A model generated the notes under the pieces. The model had not been told where the DNA came from. It saw nothing but the letters and a program-made list of their open reading frames with translations, and did not search any database. A stretch of DNA of 64,000 nt from Pseudomonas lini. Lineage in GTDB: Bacteria > Pseudomonadota > Gammaproteobacteria > Pseudomonadales > Pseudomonadaceae. Below, piece by piece: positions 8,444-16,567 of this stretch. The DNA lies in NCBI RefSeq assembly GCF_001042905.1, contig NZ_JYLB01000009.1, forward strand, positions 186,001 to 250,000, given 5' to 3'. The number at the start of each line of letters is the position of its first letter. Within the stretch, counting starts at the first letter, position 1. The translations under genes and the position numbers were made by a program.

Positions 8444-9280
8444 ATGCCTGATTCCATTGAGCGGAATGAAAACAAAAATGAAGTCGGCGTCGGTGCTGTC
8501 TCAAGGCTATTTGCGGTGCTACGCAGCCTGGGGGACACTGTCGAGGGCGGAGAGCGCGTGACGCAACTGGCACAACGCATTGGTTTGTCGCAACCGACCA
8601 CCCACCGCTTGCTGCGCAGCCTGATGGACGAGGGCATGGTCGAGCAGGACGCGCGCAGCAAACGCTATCGCCTGAGCCTGGAGTTTTTTGCCTTGGCGGC
8701 CCGTGCCGGCAACACCGGCAACTTGCGCGAACTGGCGCGGCCGGCGTTGCTGCGGCTGTCGGCATCGTTGGGGGATTCGTTGTTTTTACTGGCGCGTAGC
8801 GGCTTCGATGCGATCTGTCTGGACCGCAGTGAAGGGCCGTTTCCGATCCGCACGTTCACCGGTGATATCGGCGGGCGGGTGGCGCTGGGTGTGGGGCAGG
8901 GCAGCCTGGCGATTCTGGCATTTCTGCCAGAAGAGGAACGCGACACGGTGATTCATTACAACTTGCCACGGCTCAAGGATTTTCATCTGTACGACGAAGT
9001 GTTCCTGCGCTCGGAAGTCGAGAATGTGCGCACCCTCGGTTACGCCGGGCGCAATACCGGCGTATTGCAAGGCATGGCCGGGGTGGCGGTGCCGATCCTC
9101 GACCGCGAAGGTCGGGCGGTGGCGGCGCTGAGTGTGGCCACGGTCAGCGATCGCCTGGGGCCGGATCGCTTGCCGACGGTGGTGGAGATGCTCAAGCGTG
9201 AAGCCGCGCTGATCGGGCCGCGGATCAATCCGTTCGACCCGCTGTTGCGAAGGCCTTCGCAAGTGTTTGGGCAGGGGTGA
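8444..9280 (+). CDS. IclR-family transcriptional regulator
   Basis: I chose ATG 8444 (MPDSIERNENKN); a TTG five codons upstream is an alternative. The 278-residue protein has an N-terminal winged helix-turn-helix (about residues 20-85, with RVTQLAQRIGLSQPTTHRLLRSL) and a C-terminal IclR effector domain (VALGVGQGSLAILAFLPEEE..., GVAVPILDREGRAVAALSVAT). It is divergent from the ABC/oxidase operon and most likely controls it in response to the transported compound or a product. The effector is unknown. Confidence 0.88.
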   Translation: MPDSIERNENKNEVGVGAVSRLFAVLRSLGDTVEGGERVTQLAQRIGLSQPTTHRLLRSLMDEGMVEQDARSKRYRLSLEFFALAARAGNTGNLRELARPALLRLSASLGDSLFLLARSGFDAICLDRSEGPFPIRTFTGDIGGRVALGVGQGSLAILAFLPEEERDTVIHYNLPRLKDFHLYDEVFLRSEVENVRTLGYAGRNTGVLQGMAGVAVPILDREGRAVAALSVATVSDRLGPDRLPTVVEMLKREAALIGPRINPFDPLLRRPSQVFGQG

Positions 9281-9305
9281 CCACAATCTCAGGCCTCCAC
9301 AAATC

Positions 9306-9401
9306 CCCTGTGGGAGCGGGCTTGCTCGCGAAAACGGTGTGTCAGTCGACATAAACGTTGAATGTTAAACGGTCTTCGCGAGCAAGCCCGCTCCCACATT
9401 C
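9306..9401. repeat. REP doublet between convergent genes
   Basis: Inverted copies of TGTGGGAGCGGGCTTGCTCG flank about 45 bp, between the ends of the IclR gene and the anti-sigma gene. Confidence 0.85.
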
Positions 9402-9428
9402 GGTTGGTGTTGTCTCCGCTTCCTGAGA

Positions 9429-10181
9429 TCAAAATTTCAGCGTCTGTTTGAGCATCTGCGCCGCCGGTGTATCACTCGGGCTGACCATCGCATAGTTGTA
9501 CCCGGCCCCCGACCAGTACTCGGCCTGCAATTCACCATCGCTACGACTACCGCGAGGCAGCAGGGTGTTTTTCGGCCCGGGCGGACGGACGTAGAAGCTG
9601 ACTTTATGGCCGCTCTGATCCTCGTACACCACCATCGCCGCTGGCCCTTGTTCGGTGCTGAGCAACCGCCCGCTGATGGGTGTGTATCCGGCAGCGGTCA
9701 GGTTCGGCAGACGATGGGCCTGGCTGAAATACCGATCGAGCCAGCCCTGCATATCGCCGTCATCGCTGACTGTGTAATCCGCCGGCAGGATGCCTTGCTG
9801 GGCAATCAGCCGGTAGGCCTGCATCGCATCGGTCATCGGCAATGGGGCGCGGACCAGGGTCATTTCCCGTGCCTGCCAACCGCTCAAACCGCCGACGCTG
9901 ACCGCGATCAGCAACACCGCCGCGCTGGCCAGATGACGGCGCGACTGGCGTTTGACTCGCTGGCGAATCATTGCCGGGTCGAGTTCCGGGTTGGCCGGTT
10001 GTTGCAAGGCGCCGCTCAGGGCCGCGCGCAATTGTTGGGCATCGTGTTGCCAGGCGCGTACTTGCGCGGCCACTTCGGTGTTGTTGGCCAGATAAGTCTC
10101 CACCCGATGTCGGTCGGTATCGCTGAGTTGGTGATCGACGTAGGCGTGCAGGTCACGTTCGCTGGGAGGCATGCTGATCAT
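9429..10181 (-). CDS. Anti-sigma factor, single-pass membrane protein
   Basis: The 250-residue protein has a cytoplasmic N-terminal region of the kind that binds ECF sigma factors (SERDLHAYVDHQLSDTDRHRVETYL), one transmembrane segment near residues 90-108 (HLASAAVLLIAVSVGGLSGW) and a periplasmic C-terminal domain. No CxxC or HxxxCxxC zinc motif is visible, so it is not a zinc-binding anti-sigma factor of the classic redox type. Its start overlaps the sigma-factor stop by four bases (ATGA). It should hold the sigma factor inactive until a periplasmic or membrane signal arrives. Given the peroxidase/cytochrome operon next door, an oxidative signal is a reasonable guess. Confidence 0.85.
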   Translation of the reverse strand: MISMPPSERDLHAYVDHQLSDTDRHRVETYLANNTEVAAQVRAWQHDAQQLRAALSGALQQPANPELDPAMIRQRVKRQSRRHLASAAVLLIAVSVGGLSGWQAREMTLVRAPLPMTDAMQAYRLIAQQGILPADYTVSDDGDMQGWLDRYFSQAHRLPNLTAAGYTPISGRLLSTEQGPAAMVVYEDQSGHKVSFYVRPPGPKNTLLPRGSRSDGELQAEYWSGAGYNYAMVSPSDTPAAQMLKQTLKF

Positions 10182-10684
10182 TTGAGTCTCCGCAGAGAAG
10201 GGTGGGTGATTTCGCCGTCGCTGAGCTGGCGCAAGGCCTGGCGTGCGCGGGACAGGCGCGACATCACGGTGCCGATGGGGACGTCGAGAATCTCGGCGAC
10301 CTCCTTATAGCTCAAGCCTTCCACCGACACCCAGAGCAACAGTGCGCGCTGTTCGGTGCTGAGTTGATCGAAGGCTTGCAGGGTCGATTGGGCGATCACC
10401 GTGCGTTCTGCCGAAGGTTGCGCATCATCACGGCCGGTAAAGAATTCGAGCATCCGCGCATAACGCCGGGAACGGCGATGAGCGTCGAGAAACTGCCGAT
10501 AAAGGATCGAAAACAGCCAGGCACGCAAGTCGCCCTCGGGACGTTTGTCGCCCCAACTCGACAGCGCGCGCTCAAGGCAGGCCTGCACCAGATCATCGGC
10601 GCTGCTGGGGTTGCGCGTGAGCGATACGGCGAAACGCCGCAGCCTGGGAATGACTTCCCTGAGTTGTTCGTCGATATCGTTCAT
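10178..10684 (-). CDS. ECF-family RNA polymerase sigma factor
   Basis: ATG 10684 (MNDIDEQLREVIPRLRRFA) is preferred over the longer frame, which would reach into the predicted promoter. The 168-residue protein has sigma region 2 (SADDLVQACLERALSSW, DLRAWLFSILYRQFLD) and region 4 (LPxEQR-like LSTEQRALLLWVSVEGLSYKEVAEILDVPIGTVMSRLSRARQALR). It is coupled to the anti-sigma gene. An ECF-type promoter about 40-70 bp upstream is matched by a near-identical one facing the catalase operon, so it probably controls itself and that operon. Confidence 0.9.
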   Translation of the reverse strand: MNDIDEQLREVIPRLRRFAVSLTRNPSSADDLVQACLERALSSWGDKRPEGDLRAWLFSILYRQFLDAHRRSRRYARMLEFFTGRDDAQPSAERTVIAQSTLQAFDQLSTEQRALLLWVSVEGLSYKEVAEILDVPIGTVMSRLSRARQALRQLSDGEITHPSLRRLK

Positions 10685-10724
10685 GAAGTTCTGACCAGTC
10701 ACTACGCTGTGGTGAGTGTTCAGG

Positions 10725-10751
10725 AAGACGCCCGGCATTTGAGGTTATTCC
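10725..10751 (-). promoter_or_regulatory. ECF-type promoter of the sigma/anti-sigma operon
   Basis: On the minus strand, GGAATAA (10751-10745) is followed after exactly 14 bp by CGTCTT (10730-10725). This is the typical -35/-10 layout of ECF promoters, and it has the same signature and spacing as the divergent promoter at 10780-10806. Confidence 0.7.
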
Positions 10752-10779
10752 ACGCCTGGAAAAATAAACACCGGGCGAT

Positions 10780-10806
10780 GGAATAAATCTTGGCGCGGTT
10801 CGTCTG
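10780..10806 (+). promoter_or_regulatory. ECF-type promoter of the catalase/cytochrome b561 operon
   Basis: GGAATAA (10780-10786) is followed after 14 bp by CGTCTG (10801-10806), about 40 bp before the ATG at 10849. It mirrors the promoter of the divergent sigma-factor gene. Confidence 0.7.
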
Positions 10807-10848
10807 CCTGATTCTTCTCACTTGTGGCCGATGGCCCTGGAGTCATTC

Positions 10849-11943
10849 ATGGTAGATCGCTCATCACCACCAACGGGGCCTGGCCGGCCACCGCTGAGTG
10901 CCGCGAGCCTGACGTTGCGCCTGACCGGCATTGCCGTGGTGGTCGCCGCGCTGGCCGGGGCTTTTGCCTATGTCAACGGCACACTCGACCCACAGCGCCT
11001 GACGCCGAAAGACTTGGTCAATGTGCTGGAGAAAAACAACGGCGTGCACCCGGGATTCCGTCGTAACCACGCCAAAGGCGTGTGCGTGATCGGGCATTTC
11101 GAGAGCAGTAGTCAGGCGCGCGAGTATTCCAGCGCCCAAGTGTTCAGCGAAGCGCGGACCCCGGTGGTCGGGCGTTTCGCGCTGCCTGCCGGCAATCCTT
11201 ACGCGCCGGACAACAGCGTGCCGATCCGCAGCCTGGCGTTGCGTTTTACCCAGGCAAACGGTCAGCAGTGGCGCACCGGGATGAACAGTATGCCGGTATT
11301 CCCGGTGGGCACGCCCGAGGCGTTCTATCAGTTGCAACAAGCACAGTCACCGGATCCGGCTACCGGAAAACCGAACCCGGCGGCTGTGCCAGCGTTCTTT
11401 GCGGCGCACCCCGAAGCCGTGCCGTTTCTGACGTGGGTCAAGACCGCCAAACCGTCGGCCAGCTACGCGACGGAAACCTATAACAGCGTCAACGCGTTTT
11501 ACCTGGTGAACGCAGTCGGTCAGCGGCAAGCGGTGCGTTGGAGCATGACGCCAGTGGCTCAGGACGCGGCAGGTGCAACGGCCCCCGAGGGCGGTGATTT
11601 CCTCGAGAAAGATCTGGTACAGCGCTTGTCCGCCGGCCCGTTGCGTTGGCAGTTGAACATCACCCTGGCGAACCCCGGGGATTCGGTCAACGACGCGAGC
11701 AAGGCCTGGCCCGTCGATCGAAAAGTGCTGAACGCCGGCACGTTGGTGCTCGAAAGTACTCAGCCGCAACTCAATGGCGAGTGCCGTGACATCAACTACG
11801 ACCCACTGATATTGCCCAGCGGTATCGAAGGCTCCGACGACCCGCTGCTTGCCGCTCGCTCAGCGGGTTACGCCCGTTCCTACCTGCGTCGCACCAGCGA
11901 AGTGAAGCAGTTGCCCAACGACAAACAGGAGTCTCGACAATGA
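10849..11943 (+). CDS. Membrane-anchored catalase-family peroxidase (SrpA-like)
   Basis: ATG 10849 has GGAG seven bases upstream; TTG and ATG codons further upstream lack a good ribosome site. The 364-residue protein carries one hydrophobic N-terminal segment (about residues 22-42, LTLRLTGIAVVVAALAGAFA), probably an uncleaved anchor or signal, so the haem domain should face the periplasm. The catalase-like domain has the distal histidine in RRNHAKGVCVIG and the proximal haem-binding tyrosine in RSAGYARSY. At this size it is the mini-catalase type, often a peroxidase rather than a true catalase. It overlaps the cytochrome b561 gene by four bases (ATGA), which suggests that the cytochrome supplies electrons to it. 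Confidence 0.85.
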   Translation: MVDRSSPPTGPGRPPLSAASLTLRLTGIAVVVAALAGAFAYVNGTLDPQRLTPKDLVNVLEKNNGVHPGFRRNHAKGVCVIGHFESSSQAREYSSAQVFSEARTPVVGRFALPAGNPYAPDNSVPIRSLALRFTQANGQQWRTGMNSMPVFPVGTPEAFYQLQQAQSPDPATGKPNPAAVPAFFAAHPEAVPFLTWVKTAKPSASYATETYNSVNAFYLVNAVGQRQAVRWSMTPVAQDAAGATAPEGGDFLEKDLVQRLSAGPLRWQLNITLANPGDSVNDASKAWPVDRKVLNAGTLVLESTQPQLNGECRDINYDPLILPSGIEGSDDPLLAARSAGYARSYLRRTSEVKQLPNDKQESRQ

Positions 11944-12485
11944 GCGCTCAACCGAACCATTTCGCGCCATTGGCGCGGCTGCTGCACTGGCTGATGGCGC
12001 TGATGATCATCTCTATGCTGTTTATCGGCGCGGGCATGGCGGCCTCGGTGTCCGAGCGTCATGAGTGGCTGATCCATCTGCATAAACCTTTGGGCGTTGC
12101 GATTCTGTTGCTGGTGATCGTGCGCCTGGCCGTGCGTTTTTCGACCCGACAACCACCGCTGCCGGCGGACCTGTCGGGTTGGCAAGCGCTCGCGGCCAAG
12201 GCTTCGCATATCTTGTTGTACGCCTTGATGCTGATTTTGCCGCTGCTGGGCTGGGCGATGATTTCGGCGGCTGGCGACCCGGTGATGCTCAGTAGTTCAT
12301 TGCAGTTGCCTTCGATCTTGCCGGCGAATGCGCAGGTGTTTGCGTTCCTGCGCAAGGCGCATGGGTATCTGGCGTATCTGCTGTTTCTGACTGTGCTGCT
12401 GCATTTGGCGGCGGCGTTGTTTCATGGCTGGGTGCGTCGGGATAATGTGCTGAACAGCATGCTGCGGGGTAAGGATCGCGGGTGA
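11940..12485 (+). CDS. Cytochrome b561-family membrane protein
   Basis: This 181-residue, four-helix membrane protein has the haem-ligand histidines expected for bacterial cytochrome b561 (RLLHWLMA near residue 16, HEWLIHLHKPLG near 41, KAHGYLAYLLFLTVLLHLAAALFH near 140-165). It is translationally coupled to the catalase-family peroxidase and shares its ECF-type promoter. The pair probably moves quinol electrons across the inner membrane to a periplasmic peroxidase. That coupling is inferred from gene order. Confidence 0.88.
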   Translation: MSAQPNHFAPLARLLHWLMALMIISMLFIGAGMAASVSERHEWLIHLHKPLGVAILLLVIVRLAVRFSTRQPPLPADLSGWQALAAKASHILLYALMLILPLLGWAMISAAGDPVMLSSSLQLPSILPANAQVFAFLRKAHGYLAYLLFLTVLLHLAAALFHGWVRRDNVLNSMLRGKDRG

Positions 12486-12525
12486 TCCCAACAGCTGCAG
12501 CCAAATTCTGCGGATGTACACGGTC

Positions 12526-12624
12526 AATGTAGGAGCTGCCGCAGGCTGCGATCTTTTGATCTTGGCGCCGTAAGACCGCGAAGATCAAGATCAAAAGATC
12601 GCAGCCTGTGGCAGCTCCTACGCG
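12526..12624. repeat. Palindromic repeat (GTAGGAGCTGCC..GCTGCGATCTTTTGATCTT family)
   Basis: An inverted pair of about 35-bp units with the core GCTGCGATCTTTTGATCTT lies between the convergent cytochrome b561 and MFS genes. This is a second repeat family, different from the GTGGGAGCG type. Confidence 0.85.
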
Positions 12625-13824
12625 TCAGTGTGAAGCTGCTTCCACAGATCGGTCCTTCGTGGCCAACGTCATCCACCAATAAATCAGCGCCACGGCATTG
12701 ATCCCCGCACCCAGCCAACACACTCCAATCCATCCCGCCCAGGCGTACATCGCCGTCGAACCGATGGAACCCAAGGCGCTGCCGATCGAATAGAACAGCA
12801 TGTAGCCGGCGGTGAGTCGGCTTTGCGCTTCGGGGCGCACGCTGTAGATCATGCTCTGGCTGGTAACGTGAACGGCTTGCAAACCCAGATCCAGCGTAAT
12901 CACCCCGAGCAGCAGCGCCCATAACGAGGATTGGGTGAGTGCGATGGGTAACCATGAGGCGAGCATCAGCAGCAACGACAGTCCACTGGTCCATTGCCCC
13001 AGACCGCGATCGGCCAGATGCCCGGCGCGAGCGGCGGCCAGCGCACCGGCGGCTCCGGCCAGGCCGAACAGTCCGATTTCGGTGTGGGAAAGTGAAAGCG
13101 GCGGGGCACTCAGCGGCAGTACCAAGGGTGTCCACAGCACCATGGCGCTGGCGAAGGTTAGCAGGGCGAGCATGGCCCGTTGACGCAATACCGGTTCTTC
13201 CTTGATCAACGTGAATACCGAACCGATCAACGCGGCGTAAGCGCTTTCCGGTCGCGCCTCTTCGTGCTTGGGCAGCACACGAAACAACAGCAGCGCCATT
13301 AGCAGGGTCAACCCGGCGGACAACAGATAAATCGAACGCCAACCGGCCAGATCGGCCATACCGCCCGCCACCGTTCGTGCCAACAGAATGCCGACGACAA
13401 TGCCGCTGGTGATCACGCCCACCACACGCCCGCGTTGCGCCGGGATGGCCAGGGTCGCGGCGTAGGCCACCAGGACTTGCGTCACGACCGCCAGTAATCC
13501 GGTCAGCGCCATGCCGAGCAACAGCCAGATGCTGTTCGAGGCAAACGTGATCATCAATAAAGCCAGCGCCGACAGCAGGGTTTGCACGACGATCAGCCGG
13601 CGGCGGTTGAGCAGATCCCCTAGCGGAACCAGCAACAACAGACCCACGCCATAACCGATCTGGGTAAGGGTGACGACGATACCGATGGTTGCCGGATCCA
13701 TGGCGAAGGCTTCGGCCATGGCATCGAGCAGCGGTTGTGCGTAATACACATTGCCGACGGCCAGGCCGCAGGCGACGGCAAATAGCAGCACCACTGCGCC
13801 GCTTAACGGGTGGTCAGGTTTCAT
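12625..13824 (-). CDS. Major facilitator superfamily transporter
   Basis: ATG 13824 is preferred because AAGGAA lies about eight bases upstream; a GTG one codon earlier is possible. The 399-residue protein has twelve predicted transmembrane helices and an MFS loop motif (GDLLNRRRLIVVQT, residues 65-80). It looks like a drug/metabolite exporter of the EmrD/YdhP-like type. It is divergent from the HxlR regulator across a strong inverted-repeat operator, so its expression is probably derepressed by an HxlR ligand. Its substrate is unknown. Confidence 0.85.
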   Translation of the reverse strand: MKPDHPLSGAVVLLFAVACGLAVGNVYYAQPLLDAMAEAFAMDPATIGIVVTLTQIGYGVGLLLLVPLGDLLNRRRLIVVQTLLSALALLMITFASNSIWLLLGMALTGLLAVVTQVLVAYAATLAIPAQRGRVVGVITSGIVVGILLARTVAGGMADLAGWRSIYLLSAGLTLLMALLLFRVLPKHEEARPESAYAALIGSVFTLIKEEPVLRQRAMLALLTFASAMVLWTPLVLPLSAPPLSLSHTEIGLFGLAGAAGALAAARAGHLADRGLGQWTSGLSLLLMLASWLPIALTQSSLWALLLGVITLDLGLQAVHVTSQSMIYSVRPEAQSRLTAGYMLFYSIGSALGSIGSTAMYAWAGWIGVCWLGAGINAVALIYWWMTLATKDRSVEAASH

Positions 13825-13839
13825 CACAGGCTTCCTTGT

Positions 13840-13897
13840 GTGGTTTCAAAATAAAACCAGTTGTACGGTAGGGAGTCTGGTTTTATATTGCAACCAC
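13840..13897. promoter_or_regulatory. HxlR-type operator: 21-bp inverted repeat
   Basis: Positions 13840-13860 and 13877-13897 are complementary at 19 of 21 positions, separated by 16 bp. Each arm is itself partly palindromic (GGTTT...AAACC). It sits exactly between the divergent MFS and HxlR genes. Confidence 0.75.
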
Positions 13898-13920
13898 ATT
13901 TGTTGCCGGCGGACGCGGTC

Positions 13921-14367
13921 ATGGTTAAACGTACAAGCATGGAAGGCGCCGAATGCCCGGTTGCCCGTTCACTGGATGCGATTGGTGATTGGTGGTCGTT
14001 ATTGATCGTGCGCGACGCGTTCGATGGCCTGCGGCGATTCGGTGAGTTCCAGCGCAATCTGGGTATGGCCAAAAACATTCTCTCGGCACGTCTGCGTACG
14101 TTGGTGGCTCACGGTATTTTCGATTTGGTGCCTGCGTCGGACGGCAGCGCGTATCAGGAATACGTGCTGACGGAGAAGGGCAAGGGTCTGTTCCCGTTGA
14201 TCATCGGATTGCGGCAGTGGGGCGAGGCGTTTTTCTATGAGGCGGGGGAGGCGCATTCGCGGGTTGTCGATCGTGAGAACGGTCGACCGGTGCGGGCTCT
14301 GGAATTGCGTGCCGAGGATGGGCGCTTGTTGGGGCCGGAGGATTGTGTGCGGATTGCTGCCGAGTGA
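13921..14367 (+). CDS. HxlR-family transcriptional regulator
   Basis: ATG 13921 (MVKRTSMEGAECPVARSLD) is chosen because the family begins with the conserved cysteine-containing segment followed by a winged helix; the upstream extension lies in the operator. The 148-residue protein contains IGDWWSLLIVRDAFDGLRRFGEFQRNLGMAKNILSARLRTL, the diagnostic HxlR helix-turn-helix. Cys in GAECPV (residue 11) is the position used for redox or electrophile sensing in several relatives. It most likely represses the divergent MFS exporter and itself through the 21-bp inverted repeat. Confidence 0.88.
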   Translation: MVKRTSMEGAECPVARSLDAIGDWWSLLIVRDAFDGLRRFGEFQRNLGMAKNILSARLRTLVAHGIFDLVPASDGSAYQEYVLTEKGKGLFPLIIGLRQWGEAFFYEAGEAHSRVVDRENGRPVRALELRAEDGRLLGPEDCVRIAAE

Positions 14368-14371
14368 AACG

Positions 14372-14458
14372 TCAAAAGATCGCAGCCTTCGGCAGCTCCT
14401 ACAGGCGTACTCAAAACCCTGTAGGAGCTGGCGAAGCCTGCGATCTTTTGATCTTAAA
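14372..14458. repeat. Palindromic repeat (GATCTTTTGATC family)
   Basis: Inverted copies of AAAGATCGCAGCCTTCGGCA-like units lie between the convergent HxlR and carboxypeptidase genes. Confidence 0.8.
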
Positions 14459-14461
14459 TAA

Positions 14462-15613
14462 TCAACGCAAGGTATCGACCATGTCGGCGATGGTTGTCAG
14501 CACGTCCTTGCCCAACTGCTTCGAGCGTTTGCCGGACCAGCCGGTCAGCGGGTTCGGTGCGTCGTTGTGGTCTTTGAAGGGCATCTCCAGGGTCAGCGAC
14601 AGGCAGTCGAACTTCTGACCGACGCTGTTGCAGGCCAGGGTCATGTTCGCTTTGCCAGGCTCGTCGCGGGTGTAGCCGTGTTTGGTCTGGAAGTCTTTGG
14701 TTTGATGTTTCAGATGACTGCGGAAATGTTCTTCGAGTTTTTCGATCCGCGACGTATAGCCCGGGTTACCTTCGCAACCGGCGGTGAACACGTGGGGGAT
14801 TTCTTCATCGCCATGGATGTCGAGGAACAGGTCGACGCCATACTTTTCCATCTGCTGCTGAACGAACAGCACTTCCGGGCTGACTTCCTGGCTGGCGCTC
14901 TGCCACGCACGATTCAGGTCCTGGCCCATGGCGTTGGTGCGCAAATGACCGTGGAAGGCGCCGTCCGGGTTCATGTTCGGCACCAGGTACAGGTCGGCAC
15001 TGGCCAGGAGTTTTTTCAGCACCGGGTCGTCGTGTTTTTCCAGGCGCTCGATCACGCCTTCCATGAACCATTCAGCCATGTGTTCGCCGGGGTGTTGCTG
15101 GGCGATGATCCAGACCTTGCGCTGACCTTCGGCACCCGTACCTTTGCGCAGTAACTGGATGTCGCGACCTTCAACGCTCTTGCCGGTGGCCAGCAGTTCT
15201 GTACCGGCTTTGGTCAGTGCCTGTTCGATCAGCCAGTCATGCCGGCCTCGGCTGTAGGGTTCGAAGTAGGCGAACCAGGCATGAGTGGCAGTGGCTTCGA
15301 GGCTGAAACGCAGGCAGTCGCCTTCGAAAATGGTCGGTACCCGGAACCAGTTGACGTGGTCATAGGACGCCACCGCCTGATAGCCATCCCAGGCTTTGTT
15401 GTACGAGGATTTACTGGCGTTGTTCAGGCGAAACCAATGCTCCTGTCCGACGTGCAGACCGCTGGCCTTGAAGTGGAACCACTGGAAATGCTGGCTGCGA
15501 GTGTCTGGCTTGATCGCCAGCAGCGCTTGCAAAGGATTGCTGATGTCCAGCACTTCGATGTTGCCACTGTCGAAGTTCGCGTTGATGTCGAAAGAAGATC
15601 TAGCCACGGCCAT
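14462..15613 (-). CDS. M14 family zinc carboxypeptidase (cytosolic CCP-like)
   Basis: ATG 15613 has AGGAA eight bases upstream. The 383-residue protein has no signal peptide. It combines an N-terminal beta-sandwich region (about residues 1-130) with an M14 peptidase domain. Zinc ligands are visible as HPGE (His174, Glu177) and the histidine of DIHGDEE (His267), the substrate-anchoring asparagine/arginine in DLNRAW (232-237), and the catalytic glutamate in TLEMPF near residue 350. This is the layout of bacterial relatives of cytosolic carboxypeptidases. The natural substrate is unknown. It stands alone as a transcription unit. Confidence 0.85.
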   Translation of the reverse strand: MAVARSSFDINANFDSGNIEVLDISNPLQALLAIKPDTRSQHFQWFHFKASGLHVGQEHWFRLNNASKSSYNKAWDGYQAVASYDHVNWFRVPTIFEGDCLRFSLEATATHAWFAYFEPYSRGRHDWLIEQALTKAGTELLATGKSVEGRDIQLLRKGTGAEGQRKVWIIAQQHPGEHMAEWFMEGVIERLEKHDDPVLKKLLASADLYLVPNMNPDGAFHGHLRTNAMGQDLNRAWQSASQEVSPEVLFVQQQMEKYGVDLFLDIHGDEEIPHVFTAGCEGNPGYTSRIEKLEEHFRSHLKHQTKDFQTKHGYTRDEPGKANMTLACNSVGQKFDCLSLTLEMPFKDHNDAPNPLTGWSGKRSKQLGKDVLTTIADMVDTLR

Positions 15614-15891
15614 AATCAATTCCTGAATATGATTTTTATGGCTGCTACTTTACACGCAAGGAAGGGAGAAACCGGGGGAAATTGCGAGGGTGAGAATGGG
15701 GGGCGTCCTCCTTGACGCCGACGCAGCTTAGAGACTGTGCGAGTGATTCTCAAGTGCTATTTTGCGTTAGTTTGGCCCAATGCTACCGGGCCTCTCTTGC
15801 CAACAGACATTCTTTTGATATCATCCGCGCCAATCGAATTTGCAGCACCGACAGACTTCATTAGCCTGAAGCCAAAGCCAGAATAACTGGC

Positions 15892-15919
15892 AAAAAAAGA
15901 CCCGGCAAAAAGCCGGGTC
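15892..15919 (-). terminator. Intrinsic terminator of PrrF
   Basis: A GACCCGGC/GCCGGGTC hairpin with a five-base loop is followed on the minus strand by a run of seven T. Confidence 0.9.
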
Positions 15920-16003
15920 AAAAACCGTGATTAGCCTGATGAGGAGATAGTCCAGGAGACCGACCTAAGGTCCCTTGGGCCATCGACTGATCTCGCGATC
16001 AGT
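15892..16003 (-). ncRNA. prrF: PrrF-type iron-responsive small RNA
   Basis: Read on the minus strand, the transcript starts about 16003 with a small hairpin (ACTGATCGCGAGATCAGT). It contains the conserved antisense core (TCTCCTCATCAGGCTAATCA-like, about 15927-15949) and ends at a strong intrinsic terminator. These are the hallmarks of PrrF sRNAs, which pair with mRNAs of iron-containing proteins under iron starvation and are repressed by Fur. A Fur-box-containing promoter lies directly upstream. The size (about 112 nt) agrees with the family. Only one copy is present in the window; P. aeruginosa has two in tandem. Confidence 0.85.
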
Positions 16004-16036
16004 TGATGCAATAATAATCATTATCATTTGCAAGTC
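16004..16036 (-). promoter_or_regulatory. PrrF promoter with overlapping Fur box
   Basis: On the minus strand, TTGACT and TATTAT are spaced by 16 bp. The spacer and -10 region contain an imperfect Fur palindrome (plus-strand core AATAATAATCATTATC). Iron-loaded Fur would block this promoter. Confidence 0.8.
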
Positions 16037-16096
16037 AAATGTTTTTATCTGCGCGATTGGAAAATTTTTCCTGTCTTCCTCCAAAGCGCTTCCTCG

Positions 16097-16438
16097 TCAA
16101 TCGTTCTGATTGCCCTCCAGGGACCTGTCGACCATCGCCTTGGCCATGTCGATCATATGCACCGTCGAAAACGCCAGATCCCGGCTTGCACCCTGCAGCT
16201 GGTTGGCTGACTCATGCGCGGTGGCGGCAGCACAGCGCAACAGATCCGAAGCATGGACCAGTGCCTCTTCGCTGCTGATGTTACGGTTCACATCGAAGAA
16301 ACGTTCTTCGCTGGCCTCTTCTGACACAGCTGGTTTCAAGTAATAGTCCAGCGCCCGCTGCGCGGCGGCAGAGCCTTTTGGCGAGTTGAGCGTAGTGTCG
16401 AATTGGGTGTCGGGCAGGGTAATGCTGGGGATGGTCAT
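16097..16438 (-). CDS. DUF6124/DUF3077-family protein of unknown function
   Basis: This 113-residue acidic, mostly helical protein carries the family signature RALDYYLKP (near residue 28) and a C-terminal four-helix-like region (SSEEALVHASDLLRCAAATAHESANQLQG). It has no signal peptide or membrane segment. A paralogue lies at 59422-59790 and shares the RALDYYL motif and the helical tail. The family is common in fluorescent pseudomonads and has no assigned function. The gene is divergent from the LexA-like regulator, with only about 130 bp between their starts, so the regulator may control it. Confidence 0.75.
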   Translation of the reverse strand: MTIPSITLPDTQFDTTLNSPKGSAAAQRALDYYLKPAVSEEASEERFFDVNRNISSEEALVHASDLLRCAAATAHESANQLQGASRDLAFSTVHMIDMAKAMVDRSLEGNQND

Positions 16439-16567
16439 GACGATGGCAAGCTCCGTGATAGATTCAAATCCGTGAGCCCAGCTTAGTACTTACTGTATTT
16501 GTATCTTGGATTTAAATACTACAATTTGTGTTTTGTTGGTCGGAGTACCCCACGTATCGTGCCGCAC

